Below, piece by piece: positions 9,618 through 19,700 of a DNA stretch of 64,000 bases. The translations under genes and the position numbers were made by a program. The notes beneath the pieces were generated by a model. The model was not told where the DNA came from and ran no database searches. It was given only the letters and a program-made list of their open reading frames with translations. The stretch is from Sulfidibacter corallicola (lineage in GTDB: Bacteria; Acidobacteriota; Holophagae; Acanthopleuribacterales; Acanthopleuribacteraceae). The stretch is taken from NCBI RefSeq assembly GCF_017498545.1, contig NZ_CP071793.1, positions 682,001 to 746,000 on the forward strand, read 5' to 3'. Positions within the stretch are counted from its first letter, which is position 1; each line of letters starts with the position of its first letter.

Positions 9618-10956
9618 GTTTGAACTCCTATTGAAATAGGCGAGAATTTCGCCGAGTGATATGGTCGTTTTCACGCGCCCGATTCGCGTTCCAACAGAGG
9701 ATCGAACCTCACAATTGTTGGAGGACGACCAAGTAAGTCTGAATCTTAATAAAAAGTATTTGTGCGTGTGTGAGAAGAAGATAAAGATCACATTGTGTAG
9801 TTTTGTGTTTATATGGTTATTTTTATCAATATGATTAAGTGAGTTAGTCGAATGGTGATCGAGGTCATTTTTACCTGGTCGTCGACCTCTGCGGCTTCAG
9901 GGGTTATGGGTTTGCGCGCACTTCAACCGAATCCCCCTCCATGTGAAGCGGAGTTCGTGACGCGAGGTGCGAATTTTAACTCATCTACCTGCAGGGTTTT
10001 GTGCTGAATTCTACGCGATGTCACGAGTTGTGACATGGATGACGAATTCTAAAAAACGAGCGTCTATTGGCGGGTGTAGTTGAATCGCTATCACATCTCG
10101 TCTGGATCGGAACGAGATGTATTCAAAAGTCTCTTCTCGCAAAGAGATGTCGGCCTGGATCAAGTCTCGCTTCGGTGAGAACACGCGAAGCTTGCACGCA
10201 AACGAACGTCCTCATGGAATCGTGAATCTGTTAGGTCGGATTATATTCAAGCCGTTAACGTGTTTTCGTTTTCCTGTCTGAAAAAAACGAAACGAATGTC
10301 AATAACACTGTCGCCCTATGGGTTGTCTGAATGCTACTCCCTTTCACTCGATAATGGTGTGATTGAGCTTACAATCATCCCGGCTTTGCGTGGAATGTGG
10401 AGAAATTTTCCAGCGAATATTCCTTTGTGCAAGGTGAAAAATAGGAAACGAGCCGTGGATTGATGAACATGGCGCAATCTGAGGTACGGGTGAGGGAAAT
10501 GAAGGTGATGAGTTTTCACTCGAGGAAGGCGCTTGTTTTTATTTTCGGGGTGTTTGGTTTTTACCTAGCGCTTCCGTCGACCGCCCCCACGCCGCGGGGT
10601 TTGCGGTGGTGTCGCTCCCCGGCACGCCTTATATAGAAGGTATGGGCTATCCCGTCTTCAGTCTCCCGTGTGGCTTTGAGTGGTTGATGTCTTTGGGTCG
10701 TTAGAAGGCTTGAGACTGCAGTAAGATGTCAAGCGACCATTCGATGCCTGGAGGCAGGGTTCATGAGAGGCGGAAGAACGAGGTTCGAGGTGCACGGGAC
10801 GATGTCCGATGCGAATCGGGCTCGGTCTTTTCGGGTGGACTCGATCCACGACCCTGCGGTCGAATGCTATCGTCGTTTAGGGTCTTCTTTGCGGGGCCGC
10901 CTGCGATGCCCCTTTTCGAGGCATGTTCGGGCAACCATTCAGAGGTGCGAGGTGAC
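9618..10956. other. 1.3-kb divergent intergenic region
   Basis: This lies between the divergent PA14-SGNH (9617) and VWFA (10957) genes. It is AT-rich around 9740-9850 and 10230-10460, consistent with promoters for both. The only suggestive coding signal is a 57-codon frame at 10463-10636, listed separately. Confidence 0.5.
10463..10636 (+). CDS. Possible small exported peptide or truncated gene start
   Basis: This 57-codon frame has a better internal start at 10499, behind GTGAGGGAA. From there it reads MKVMSFHSRKALVFIFGVF and LALPSTA, which resembles a complete signal peptide. It then stops after a short basic tail. It may be a real short exported peptide, the remnant of a secreted-protein gene, or chance. 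No family is recognised. Confidence 0.25.
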   Translation: MNMAQSEVRVREMKVMSFHSRKALVFIFGVFGFYLALPSTAPTPRGLRWCRSPARLI

Positions 10957-13134
10957 ATGATGCGCAATTGGTTCTGGCTTTCCTGCCTGGTGGTGGGTTT
11001 CGGCGCTCCGAGTCTTTGGGCACAACAGATTCAGGAAGATATCAAGGTCGTATTTCGCGACATCCGGGTTCATGTCGTGGATCGCGACGGCAATCCGGTC
11101 AAAGGGCTCAAGGCTGTCGATTTCTCCTTGAACGAGGATGGATCGCCACAGCGCATCGATTTCTTCGAGGAAGTGGACGTCAGTGTCCAACAGGCGGGTG
11201 GCACCGTGTTTCACGACGACGGCCTGGTGGAAGATCCCGATCCCACCCCGACCCGCAACTTCCACGGGGAGCGGAACATCGTCATCGTCATCGACAGCAG
11301 CAACATGCGCATCGATGCCTTTCCCGAGTTCCTGGACACGATTCACGACTTCATCGACAGCACGGTGATGCCGACCGATCTGGTCAAGGTCGTTCAGATC
11401 GACCAGGGACTGGTCAGCCTGTCTTCCTTCGTGAACGACAAGGACAAGCTGCACGACGCGGTTTACTCCGCCGAGTACAAGGGGATCCTGCGCAAGCGAT
11501 TGGAGGCGGTGGAAGACCAGGTATTGGGCGACTACGAGCACTTTCTCGACCCCAATCAGGGACACCAAACCTTCGGCTTGAGCGCCCGTCAAGCGGCCGA
11601 CGCGGCCACGGTTCAGGCAAACATGCGGGAAAACGCCTTGTGGAAGGTCGAGTCGAGCGTTCGTGAAAAACACGATATCAAACGCCGCCATTACGAAAAC
11701 TACGAGCGCAGCCTGACCTACATCTCCCGGATTCTCGACCAGATGACCGGCTCCAAGAGCGTCTACATGTTTACCGGCGGACAGTACGTGCAATCGAAAT
11801 CCTTGGTGCGGCCGACCAAACGACTGTCCGAGATGTTGAGCCGCAGCCTGAATTCTTCCAATGTCACGGTTTACACCATGATCCACATCCCGCAACGGGC
11901 CATCGGCGAATCCGAACGTCAAAGCATGCGGCTGAAGCTCGAAGGTAATACCAATCCCCTGAAATCGTTGGGATCCCTGTTTCTGCCCATCGAAGGAACG
12001 GTGTTCGAGGAGACCCATCAACTGACGACCGGTCCCTACGACACCACCGAGGACACCGGTGGGATCATCCAGGCTTCGCACTCCGTGGAGGGCATCCAAA
12101 AGTCGCTCAAGGATTTTCAGGATCGGGCGAATCACTATTACCGTTTGGGTTACACCATCGAAATGCCCAGCAAGGCGACCAGCGTCAGAATCGCCATGGC
12201 CGAGAAGGGCCGCAAGCTGAAACTTTACTACGGCAAGGGATTCAACCGCATTCGCTCCTACCTGGAAATGGACGAGGCCGAGCGGGCCGTGGCCTTCGAG
12301 GCTTCCCTGCAGTACAGTCAGAGTTTTCGCGATGACCTGGGCTGTGAATTCAACTACACCGGGTTCCCCAACCCCAACGATCGGGGCGAGATGGTGCCGG
12401 TCTACGTAGAACTGGACGCCGAGACTTTTCCCAAAAAGGGTTACGAACTGGGATTTGCCGCGCTCAACGAGCAGCGTGAATTGGTGGACCTGGTGCGGTC
12501 CACGATCATCAAGAAATCGACGTCCAAGCGCTATTTCCTCTACGACGTGCTGCTGCCCAAGGCCAAGCCGGTCTATCTGCGCTGCAAGGTCGTGAACCTG
12601 GACAACGGTCAGGAGAGCATTTTCGAACTGCCCTACGAGCGCAAGGAGTTCCCGCCGCAGTCCTTCCATATCAGTCAAATGGTGTTTTTCGGCGATCCCG
12701 GAGCGGAAATGGTACTGATGAACCACCTTCGTTTCGTCAAGACGGACGCCGAAAAGCGGGAAGCCATGGTGGATAAGCGCAAATATCTGGATCCTCTGGC
12801 GATGCAGGGCTATCTCTTTCAACCGGCGCTGGGTGCGATTTCGGCCAAAGCCAAAGAGCACCACCTCTTCTTCCAATTGCGCAACCTCGAAAAGAGCATC
12901 GATGCCTACCAGGTCCGCTACGCGCTGTATCGCGACGGGGCCCAGGTGCCCGCTCAATTCGTCGTCAAGGATGCCTTCCAGCCCAAGGGGTTCGGCAATA
13001 CCTACCACTTCGTGGGCACGCTCACCGGTGTGGATTTCGAGCCGGGCAATTACGAGTTGCATCTGACGGTCGAAGACAACGAAAAACAGAACAACGCCAG
13101 CCTGAGTCGGTCGTTCACGGTGGCCTCCAACTGA
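10957..13134 (+). CDS. Secreted VWFA-related domain protein (acidobacterial type)
   Basis: A 725-residue protein. The start at 10957 follows AGAGGTG (10941-10947) and opens a signal peptide, MMRNWFWLSCLVVGFG.., ending at SLWAQQ. The mature N-terminus (VVFRDIRVHVVDRDGNPVKG, then L..VDFSLNEDG) is the beta-sandwich typical of the acidobacterial VWFA-related family (TIGR03436). Next comes a von Willebrand A-like fold starting NIVIVIDSSNM. Here the MIDAS motif D-x-S-x-S reads D-S-S-N-M, so metal binding may be altered. The A domain carries a long charged insertion (about residues 170-250) and continues with SKSVYMFTGGQYV. The C-terminal 250 residues are beta-rich and unassigned. The role is unknown; family members are secreted and probably bind a protein or matrix. 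A GC-rich tandem repeat follows the stop. Confidence 0.85.
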   Translation: MMRNWFWLSCLVVGFGAPSLWAQQIQEDIKVVFRDIRVHVVDRDGNPVKGLKAVDFSLNEDGSPQRIDFFEEVDVSVQQAGGTVFHDDGLVEDPDPTPTRNFHGERNIVIVIDSSNMRIDAFPEFLDTIHDFIDSTVMPTDLVKVVQIDQGLVSLSSFVNDKDKLHDAVYSAEYKGILRKRLEAVEDQVLGDYEHFLDPNQGHQTFGLSARQAADAATVQANMRENALWKVESSVREKHDIKRRHYENYERSLTYISRILDQMTGSKSVYMFTGGQYVQSKSLVRPTKRLSEMLSRSLNSSNVTVYTMIHIPQRAIGESERQSMRLKLEGNTNPLKSLGSLFLPIEGTVFEETHQLTTGPYDTTEDTGGIIQASHSVEGIQKSLKDFQDRANHYYRLGYTIEMPSKATSVRIAMAEKGRKLKLYYGKGFNRIRSYLEMDEAERAVAFEASLQYSQSFRDDLGCEFNYTGFPNPNDRGEMVPVYVELDAETFPKKGYELGFAALNEQRELVDLVRSTIIKKSTSKRYFLYDVLLPKAKPVYLRCKVVNLDNGQESIFELPYERKEFPPQSFHISQMVFFGDPGAEMVLMNHLRFVKTDAEKREAMVDKRKYLDPLAMQGYLFQPALGAISAKAKEHHLFFQLRNLEKSIDAYQVRYALYRDGAQVPAQFVVKDAFQPKGFGNTYHFVGTLTGVDFEPGNYELHLTVEDNEKQNNASLSRSFTVASN

Positions 13135-13676
13135 TGGGAACGCGGGTGGTCCGTCGGTCTCGGAGGGCCGGTCTCGGAGGGCCGGTTGCGGACGGCCGGT
13201 CCCGGACGGCCGGTCCCGGACGGCCGGTTGCGGACGGCCCGCATCGACGCCGTGATTCCGGCGGCGGCTCTTGCCATTGGCCTCGGGTTCGCGTCGAAAG
13301 GCGCGTTACCTCCGGGACCGCCTGCCAGCCTCTTTTCGAGGTCGGTTGTCTTGTCGGACCGTTTGCGATAAGATCTTGCAAATTTTGGGAGTTACCTTAT
13401 CTCAATGGAGGGATGCGGGCTTATGGCCCGAATACCTTTCTGCTATGATGGGAATCCCTTGAATACCCACGTGAATCATGTGTACTGATGTGATCGTATC
13501 GTGCTTTAAGCATGGCGCGACGAGGGTTCGAGGTTGTTTCGGTGGGTGGGGGTTCGCCCCGGCCACTCTGTGAACGAAGGCTTCGATGCCGATTGGCGCA
13601 CATGGTGACGGGGGCCGTTCGCCCTGTGGGTCAGGGCGGCAGCGCCCGTAGTGTGGTTTTGGGTTGGAACGCGATC
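13135..13676. other. Intergenic region between VWFA and kinase-TPR genes
   Basis: The first 100 bp are a 14-bp tandem repeat (13159-13242). The remainder, up to the kinase start at 13677, shows no credible gene. The reading frame of the kinase is open upstream to 13512, but that extension is basic, proline/glycine-rich and lacks the family N-terminus. Confidence 0.5.
13159..13242. repeat. Six 14-bp GC-rich tandem repeats
   Basis: Six contiguous 14-bp units are variants of CTCGGAGGGCCGGT, TGCGGACGGCCGGT and CCCGGACGGCCGGT, starting 25 bp after the VWFA stop codon. Each unit holds the near-palindrome GGACGGCCGGTCC, so the RNA could form alternative hairpins. No T tract follows. Confidence 0.85.
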
Positions 13677-16478
13677 ATGAGCCATGAGACCAAGGAACGG
13701 TGGCGGAAGGTCAACGAACTGTTGCACAAGGCTTTGGAGCTGGAGCCGGAGGAGCGTACTTCCTATGTGATGCGGTCCATCACCACCGATACCGACTTGC
13801 GTCAGGAAGTCCTGGCACACCTGAAAAACATTCGCGAGTATTCCGAGCGAACCACCTTTCGCCTCGCGCCGGAAGGTGAATCGCTGGAGACGATCTACGG
13901 CCAACGGATGCTGGGATCCTCGCTGGGCCCCTGGCGGCTGGTGGAATTGTTGGGGCAGGGCGGCATGGGTTACGTGTTTCTCGCCGAACGCAACGATCGC
14001 GAGTTCGACCAGATGGCCGCGATCAAGGTCATTCGCCCGGATATGGCTACCGATGAACTGCTGACGCGCTTCCGCAACGAGCGCCAGATTCTCGCCGACC
14101 TGAAACACCCCAATATCGCGAGGCTGTTGGACGGCGGAACCACGGAAGAGGGCATGCCCTATTTCGCGATGGAGTACGTGAAGGGCCGCACGCTCGACGC
14201 CTATTGCGACGAACTGCGCCTGGGCGTGGAAGCGCGTATCGAACTGTTCATCCAGGTCTGCCAAGCGGTGCAATACGCCCACAAGAACCTGGTCGTCCAC
14301 CGCGACATCAAGCCAAACAACATTCTCGTGACCGAGGAGGGCGTGCCCAAACTGCTCGATTTCGGCATCGCCAAACTGTTGGGCGACGCCGTGCGTGGCA
14401 CCGAGCTGGAAACCAGCGCCGATGCCAAGCCCATGACCCCCGCCTACGCCAGCCCCGAACAAATGCGCTGCGAGCCCATCACCACCGCCAGCGACGTGTA
14501 CACCTTGGGCGTGCTGCTATACGAGTTGCTGACCGGCTACTCGCCGCGCCTGGTGGAAAACCTGGGTCAGGACAAGACCTCCAATTACGGACCGCTCAAG
14601 CCCAGTCGCGTGGTGTTGCGGACCTACTCGTGGAGCGCCACCGGGCCCGAAGTCAATGCCGCCAACCGCGCCAGTATTCCGGATCGGTTGAGTCGCACCC
14701 TGCGCGGCGACCTCGACTGCATCGTGCAGCGGGCCATGCGCGAGGAGCCGCAAAGCCGGTACAGTTCCGCCGGCCAGATGGCCGAGGATCTTCAACGGCA
14801 CCTCCAGAATCTGCCGGTGCTTGCCCGCAAACAGACCTTTCTCTACACGGCCAACCGGTTCGCGCGGCGTCACCTGCTCGCCGTGGCCGTCAGCGTGTTC
14901 GGCCTGGCCGCGATCATCGGATTCGGCGTCAAGACCGAGATGCAGCGCCGCCTGCTCGAGGACCAACAGGCGATCCTGACCCAGCAGAAACGCCAGCTCC
15001 AGGTGAACCAGGAATTGCTGCTCGTCGAGCGCGATGCGGCGCAGAACCAGCGCGATATGTCCGAGCGGTTGTTGGCCTTCCTGGAAGGCGTCTTTCAGCT
15101 CGCCGATCCGGCCATCGCGGCCCAGGTCACCCCGCGCCAGATGGTCGATGTGGGGGCCGAGGGGATCGAGGAACGCTTGGCCGACAAGCCCTTGCTGCAG
15201 GCGCGGATCTACCACACTCTCGCCAAGGTCTACACCGGCCTGGGCGCCTATGCCGATGGTCGTAAGTACCTGGAACGCGCCATCGTGAAGCTGGAACAGT
15301 TGGGGCAGTCGGAGAGTTTGGAAATGGCCGACGCCATGGAGAGCATGGCCTGGCTGATGTACTTCAGCAAAATGAACAGCGAAGCGGTGTCCTATGCCGA
15401 AAAAGCTCGGGAGATTCGTGCGGGATTCGGGCGCGATCGGCTCGATTACATCGAGATCCACAGCAATCTCGCGTTGCTCTACAACGAGGCCGGCCTCCAC
15501 GATCTGGCCCAAGGGTATGCCGAACACGAGGACGTGGTGCGTCGCGTGCTGCTCGCCGAGCGCGGCAAGGCCGAGCCCGATCCCGACCGCGAAAGCCGGC
15601 TCTCGCTGTGTCTCGCCTACCTGCTGCGGGTCAAGCGAAACTACCGCGAAGCCGAGCGTTATCACCGTGCCGGGCTCGAGGGACTGGCCCAATCCATCGG
15701 CGAACGCCACCCCAAATACCTCTACAATCTCGCGTTGTTGGCCTACCTGCTCCAGACGATGGGCTCGCCCGAAGACCTTCGACGCGCCATCGAGGTCCAA
15801 GAAGACAAACTCGCGTTGCAGAAGCGCCTGCTGGGTGACGGCCACCGCAGCGTGGCCCAGACCTATTACGATTTGGCCGAAATGGATCTCGAACTGGGCC
15901 GGCTCGAAGAAGCTCGCAGCCGCACGGATTTGGCCCTGGGCGTGTACGGCAAGCTGACCGAGGACACCCAGGTCCCCGTCCTGCTGATCAAGGGGTTGCA
16001 GGCCCGCATCGCCGCCGCCATGGCGCGCCATGAGACCGCCGAATCGCTCTTCGAAGAAACCATCACCGGTTTGCGGGCCCAGGAAACGGATGTGGCGCGC
16101 GAGCTGGCGATCAACGTGGAATGGTACGCGCTCTACCTCGAAGCACGGCAACTGCCGGCACGTGCGGAGGCCTACCATCGCGAGGCCTACCAGATTCTGA
16201 GTGCCACCCACCACGGTGACAGCGATTGGCCCGCGGTCACCCTCTCGCGTTGGGGCGACTGCCTGCGTCGGCTGCATCGGTTCGAGGAAGCCGAGCCCAA
16301 GCTGGTCGAGAGCCTGGCGACCCTGTCCGCACGCTTGGGGCCCAAGGACAGGGCGACCCTGGAAGCGGCCCGACATCTCGCCGATTTCTACCGCCAGACC
16401 GATCGATCCGAGGACCTGCGTACCTTGGAACGACAGTATCCCGAATTACAGGCCGCGAAGGCCGCTGAAGATCGGTGA
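13677..16478 (+). CDS. Serine/threonine protein kinase with TPR domain
   Basis: A 933-residue protein. ATG at 13677 is chosen because ERWRKVNELLHKALELEPEE at the N-terminus is the short helical region usual before the kinase domain in this architecture; the SD is weak. The kinase domain (about residues 75-360) has LGQGGMGYVFLAE, the lysine in AAIKVIRPD, HRDIKPNN (Asp210), DFGIAKL and TPAYASPEQM, so it should be active. A transmembrane helix (residues about 397-418, LLAVAVSVFGLAAIIGFGV) places the kinase in the cytoplasm. The C-terminal part (about residues 460-930) is a long helical TPR array, with a coiled-coil-like Gln-rich linker at 420-460. Which side of the membrane the TPRs face follows from a single helix: probably outside. 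Ligand unknown. Confidence 0.92.
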   Translation: MSHETKERWRKVNELLHKALELEPEERTSYVMRSITTDTDLRQEVLAHLKNIREYSERTTFRLAPEGESLETIYGQRMLGSSLGPWRLVELLGQGGMGYVFLAERNDREFDQMAAIKVIRPDMATDELLTRFRNERQILADLKHPNIARLLDGGTTEEGMPYFAMEYVKGRTLDAYCDELRLGVEARIELFIQVCQAVQYAHKNLVVHRDIKPNNILVTEEGVPKLLDFGIAKLLGDAVRGTELETSADAKPMTPAYASPEQMRCEPITTASDVYTLGVLLYELLTGYSPRLVENLGQDKTSNYGPLKPSRVVLRTYSWSATGPEVNAANRASIPDRLSRTLRGDLDCIVQRAMREEPQSRYSSAGQMAEDLQRHLQNLPVLARKQTFLYTANRFARRHLLAVAVSVFGLAAIIGFGVKTEMQRRLLEDQQAILTQQKRQLQVNQELLLVERDAAQNQRDMSERLLAFLEGVFQLADPAIAAQVTPRQMVDVGAEGIEERLADKPLLQARIYHTLAKVYTGLGAYADGRKYLERAIVKLEQLGQSESLEMADAMESMAWLMYFSKMNSEAVSYAEKAREIRAGFGRDRLDYIEIHSNLALLYNEAGLHDLAQGYAEHEDVVRRVLLAERGKAEPDPDRESRLSLCLAYLLRVKRNYREAERYHRAGLEGLAQSIGERHPKYLYNLALLAYLLQTMGSPEDLRRAIEVQEDKLALQKRLLGDGHRSVAQTYYDLAEMDLELGRLEEARSRTDLALGVYGKLTEDTQVPVLLIKGLQARIAAAMARHETAESLFEETITGLRAQETDVARELAINVEWYALYLEARQLPARAEAYHREAYQILSATHHGDSDWPAVTLSRWGDCLRRLHRFEEAEPKLVESLATLSARLGPKDRATLEAARHLADFYRQTDRSEDLRTLERQYPELQAAKAAEDR

Positions 16479-16751
16479 CCTTCGATTTGCCGGATGTCTC
16501 GTCGGTGATCGTTAATTCAGCCGATTCCAATTTTCGGCCTGCAGTCTAACCGTTTGTTTTTTCATGAGATGTTTGTTATTTTTTACCATTTCATAATCTC
16601 GTTTTTCGATTAAGGGAATATGAGATAAACTTTTCTCCACGTTTGGACCGAGACTGAGCGATTCCCGGGGTCGACACGGACTCCCGGCATGGGCGGCGCG
16701 ATACACCCGAATCACTCACCACGTTTCAGAGTATGTGACGGATTACCACCC

Positions 16752-19700
16752 ATGGCCAAAAAGGGAGGCGCCGAGAACCAATCGTTTCGGAGCCGCATAT
16801 TTATCGAGGTTCACCCGCGACCTTTTCGACTCGGCTGGGTACTGATACTGGCGTTGGCTTGGACTCCATTCGGATGGGCACGCCAGAACTTTCTCAAAAT
16901 GGAGCGCCTGACCATCGAGGACGGACTCTCCCAGAACGGGGGGAACGCCATTTTTCAGGATCGTCAGGGGTTCATGTGGATTGGCACCCAAGACGGCCTG
17001 AACCGCTACGACGGTGTGGGTTTCGTGGTCTACAGCGCCGATTCCTCCGATCCCGGTGCCCTGTCCGGCAGTAACGTGGTGGCGCTCGCCGAGGACACGG
17101 CCCAACGACTCTGGGTGGGCACGCTCGGCGGCGGCGTCAGCGTGTTCACCGCCAAACGCGACCGCTTTCTTCGGTTTCGCGCCGATCCGGAAAACCCCCA
17201 CAGCCTTAGCGACAACCTGGTTCGCGCCATTTTTTGCGACCGATTCGGGCAGATCTGGATCGGCACCGATCGGGCCGTCAATCGTTACGAACCGGAACAG
17301 AAGGGATTCCGCCATTTTCTCTCCGGGCAGGAAGTGTTGCCCGATGGAGGTGCGCTGCACGTTTCCCAAATCCTCCAACACCCCGACGGCTTTCTGTGGG
17401 TGGCGACCCGCGGTGCCGGTTTGCTGCGACTGGACCCCGACACGGGTTCCTGGATTCCCGTGGCCGTGCACGATCGCGAGGGTCGTGTCGAGTTGAGCCG
17501 CGACCCCATCGAGGACATGGCCTACGACCGCCGCGGCCACCTGTGGTGTGTCACACCCCGTGGCGCTTGGGCCATCGATGCCGGCGGTCGGTTGATCCAC
17601 CACGTGACGGCGGATCGCGGTGGGCGCACGGGACTGCTGAGCGACGCCGCCCGGCGGATCCTGGTCGATGACGAGGGCCGCGTCTGGATCGGCACCGATG
17701 CCGGCCTCAGTCGTTACCGGCCGGGCGCCGACCGCTGGGATCATTTCGTGCACGATCCGGCCGATCCCTCCAGCCTGTGCCTCAATTTGATCACCGCGTT
17801 GTTTCAGGACCGATCGGGCCTCATTTGGGTAGGGACCGAGGGGGGCGGCCTCAACAAGATGAACCCCAAGGCCGAAGCGTTTCGCCTCTATCGCGCCCAG
17901 CCCCAAGTGCCGCAAAGCTTGCCGGCCACGCCGGTCATTTCGTTCCACGAGGATCGCCAGGGCACCGTCTGGGTGGGGACCGAGGGATCCGGGCTCTGTC
18001 GTTTCGATCCCGAGGATGACACGTTTCAGGTCTACCGTCACGATCCCCAGGATCCCGAAACCCTGTCCAACGACTACGTGCGCTCGATCGACGAGGACCG
18101 CGAGGGGTTCTTTTGGATTCCCACCCGCAACGGCCTCAATCGATTCGATCCCAAAACCGGAAAGGCGCGCCGGTACATGCCGGATCCCGAGGCCCCGATC
18201 GCCTTCGACAGTCTCGTCGACCGGCTCGATCGGTTGTGGGTGGCCTCGTTCGGCGGCGGGCTGTTCCTGATGGACAGCACCCGGGAATCCTTCGTGCGCT
18301 ACACCCACGATCCCGGCGAACCCAATTCGCTGGTCCACAACATGACGCTCAGTTTGGGCGAAGACAGCCTGGGCCACATCTGGGTGGGCACCTACGGCGG
18401 AGGCACCAGCAGATTGGATCCCGATACCGGGCGCTTCACGTCCTACCGCCACGACCCGGAGAATCCGCGCACGCTGGGCGACAATTCCGTGGTGGACTTC
18501 TTCGAGGACAGCCGGCGCAGGTTCTGGTTGGGAACGGTTCAGGGCGGGCTGCAACTGTTTCAACGCGAGAGCAACAGCTTCCGCGGTTTCGACACCGGCG
18601 ACGGTTTGCCCAACAACACCGTGTACGCCATCGAGGAAGATGGGCAAGGCTACCTGTGGCTGAGCACCAACATCGGGCTTTCGCGCTTCGATCCCGAGCT
18701 GCAGGCGTTCGACAACTTCGATGCCCGCTACAACCTGCAGAGCAACGAGTTCAACCAGGCCGCCAGCCTGCGTGCCGCCAACGGCGACCTTTATTTTGGC
18801 GGCATCTACGGTTTCAACGTGTTCCGCCCGGAGCGGGTGCGTCGCAATCCCGTGGCCCCGCCGGTGGTGCTCACGGCCTTCAAGAAGTTCCACGAGCCGC
18901 AACCTCTCGCCGCCGCGCTCGACGAGGACGGGGCCCTCGCGCTGTCCTTCCGGGATTCGCTCATTTCCTTCGAGTTCGCGGCTCTGGATTACACCGCGCC
19001 CCACCGAAACCACTACGCCTACATGCTGGAAGGTTTTCACGAGAACTGGATCGAGCTGGGCCACAAGAACGACGTGACCTTTACCAATTTGGACCCGGGC
19101 AACTATCGCCTGCGCGTCAAGGCCGCCAACAACGACGGCGTCTGGAGCGAGGGCGACACCGGCCTGGCCATCCACGTGATTCCGCCTCCCTGGAAAAGCC
19201 GTTGGGCCTACGCCTGTTATTCGCTGAGTGCGATGCTGTTGGTGGGCGGCATCTGGCGTTACCAGAAGTACCGCTTCGACAAGGCGCGCAGCATCAACCA
19301 GCGCCTGATGCGGGTCGACCGGTTGAAGGACGAGTTCCTCGCCAACACCTCGCACGAACTGCGCACGCCCCTCAACGGCATCATCGGCATCGCCGAATCG
19401 GTGTTGGAAGGCGCCGCCGGGACCATCAACGGCCGCGTGCGCGAGAACCTCAAGCTGATGGTTTCCAGCGGCCGTCGCCTCGATTCCCTGATCAACGACA
19501 TCCTCGACTTCTCCAAGATGCGCCACCACAGCCTGGAACTGCGGCGCAAGGGCGTGGACATCTTCGCGGTCACCGAGGTCGTGTTGACCGTGTGCCGCGG
19601 CATGGCCAGCCACGGTGAGCTGACCCTGGAGAACCGAATTCCCCGCGATTTCCCCAAGATCTGGGCCGATGAAAACCGCCTCCACCAGATCCTCTACAAC

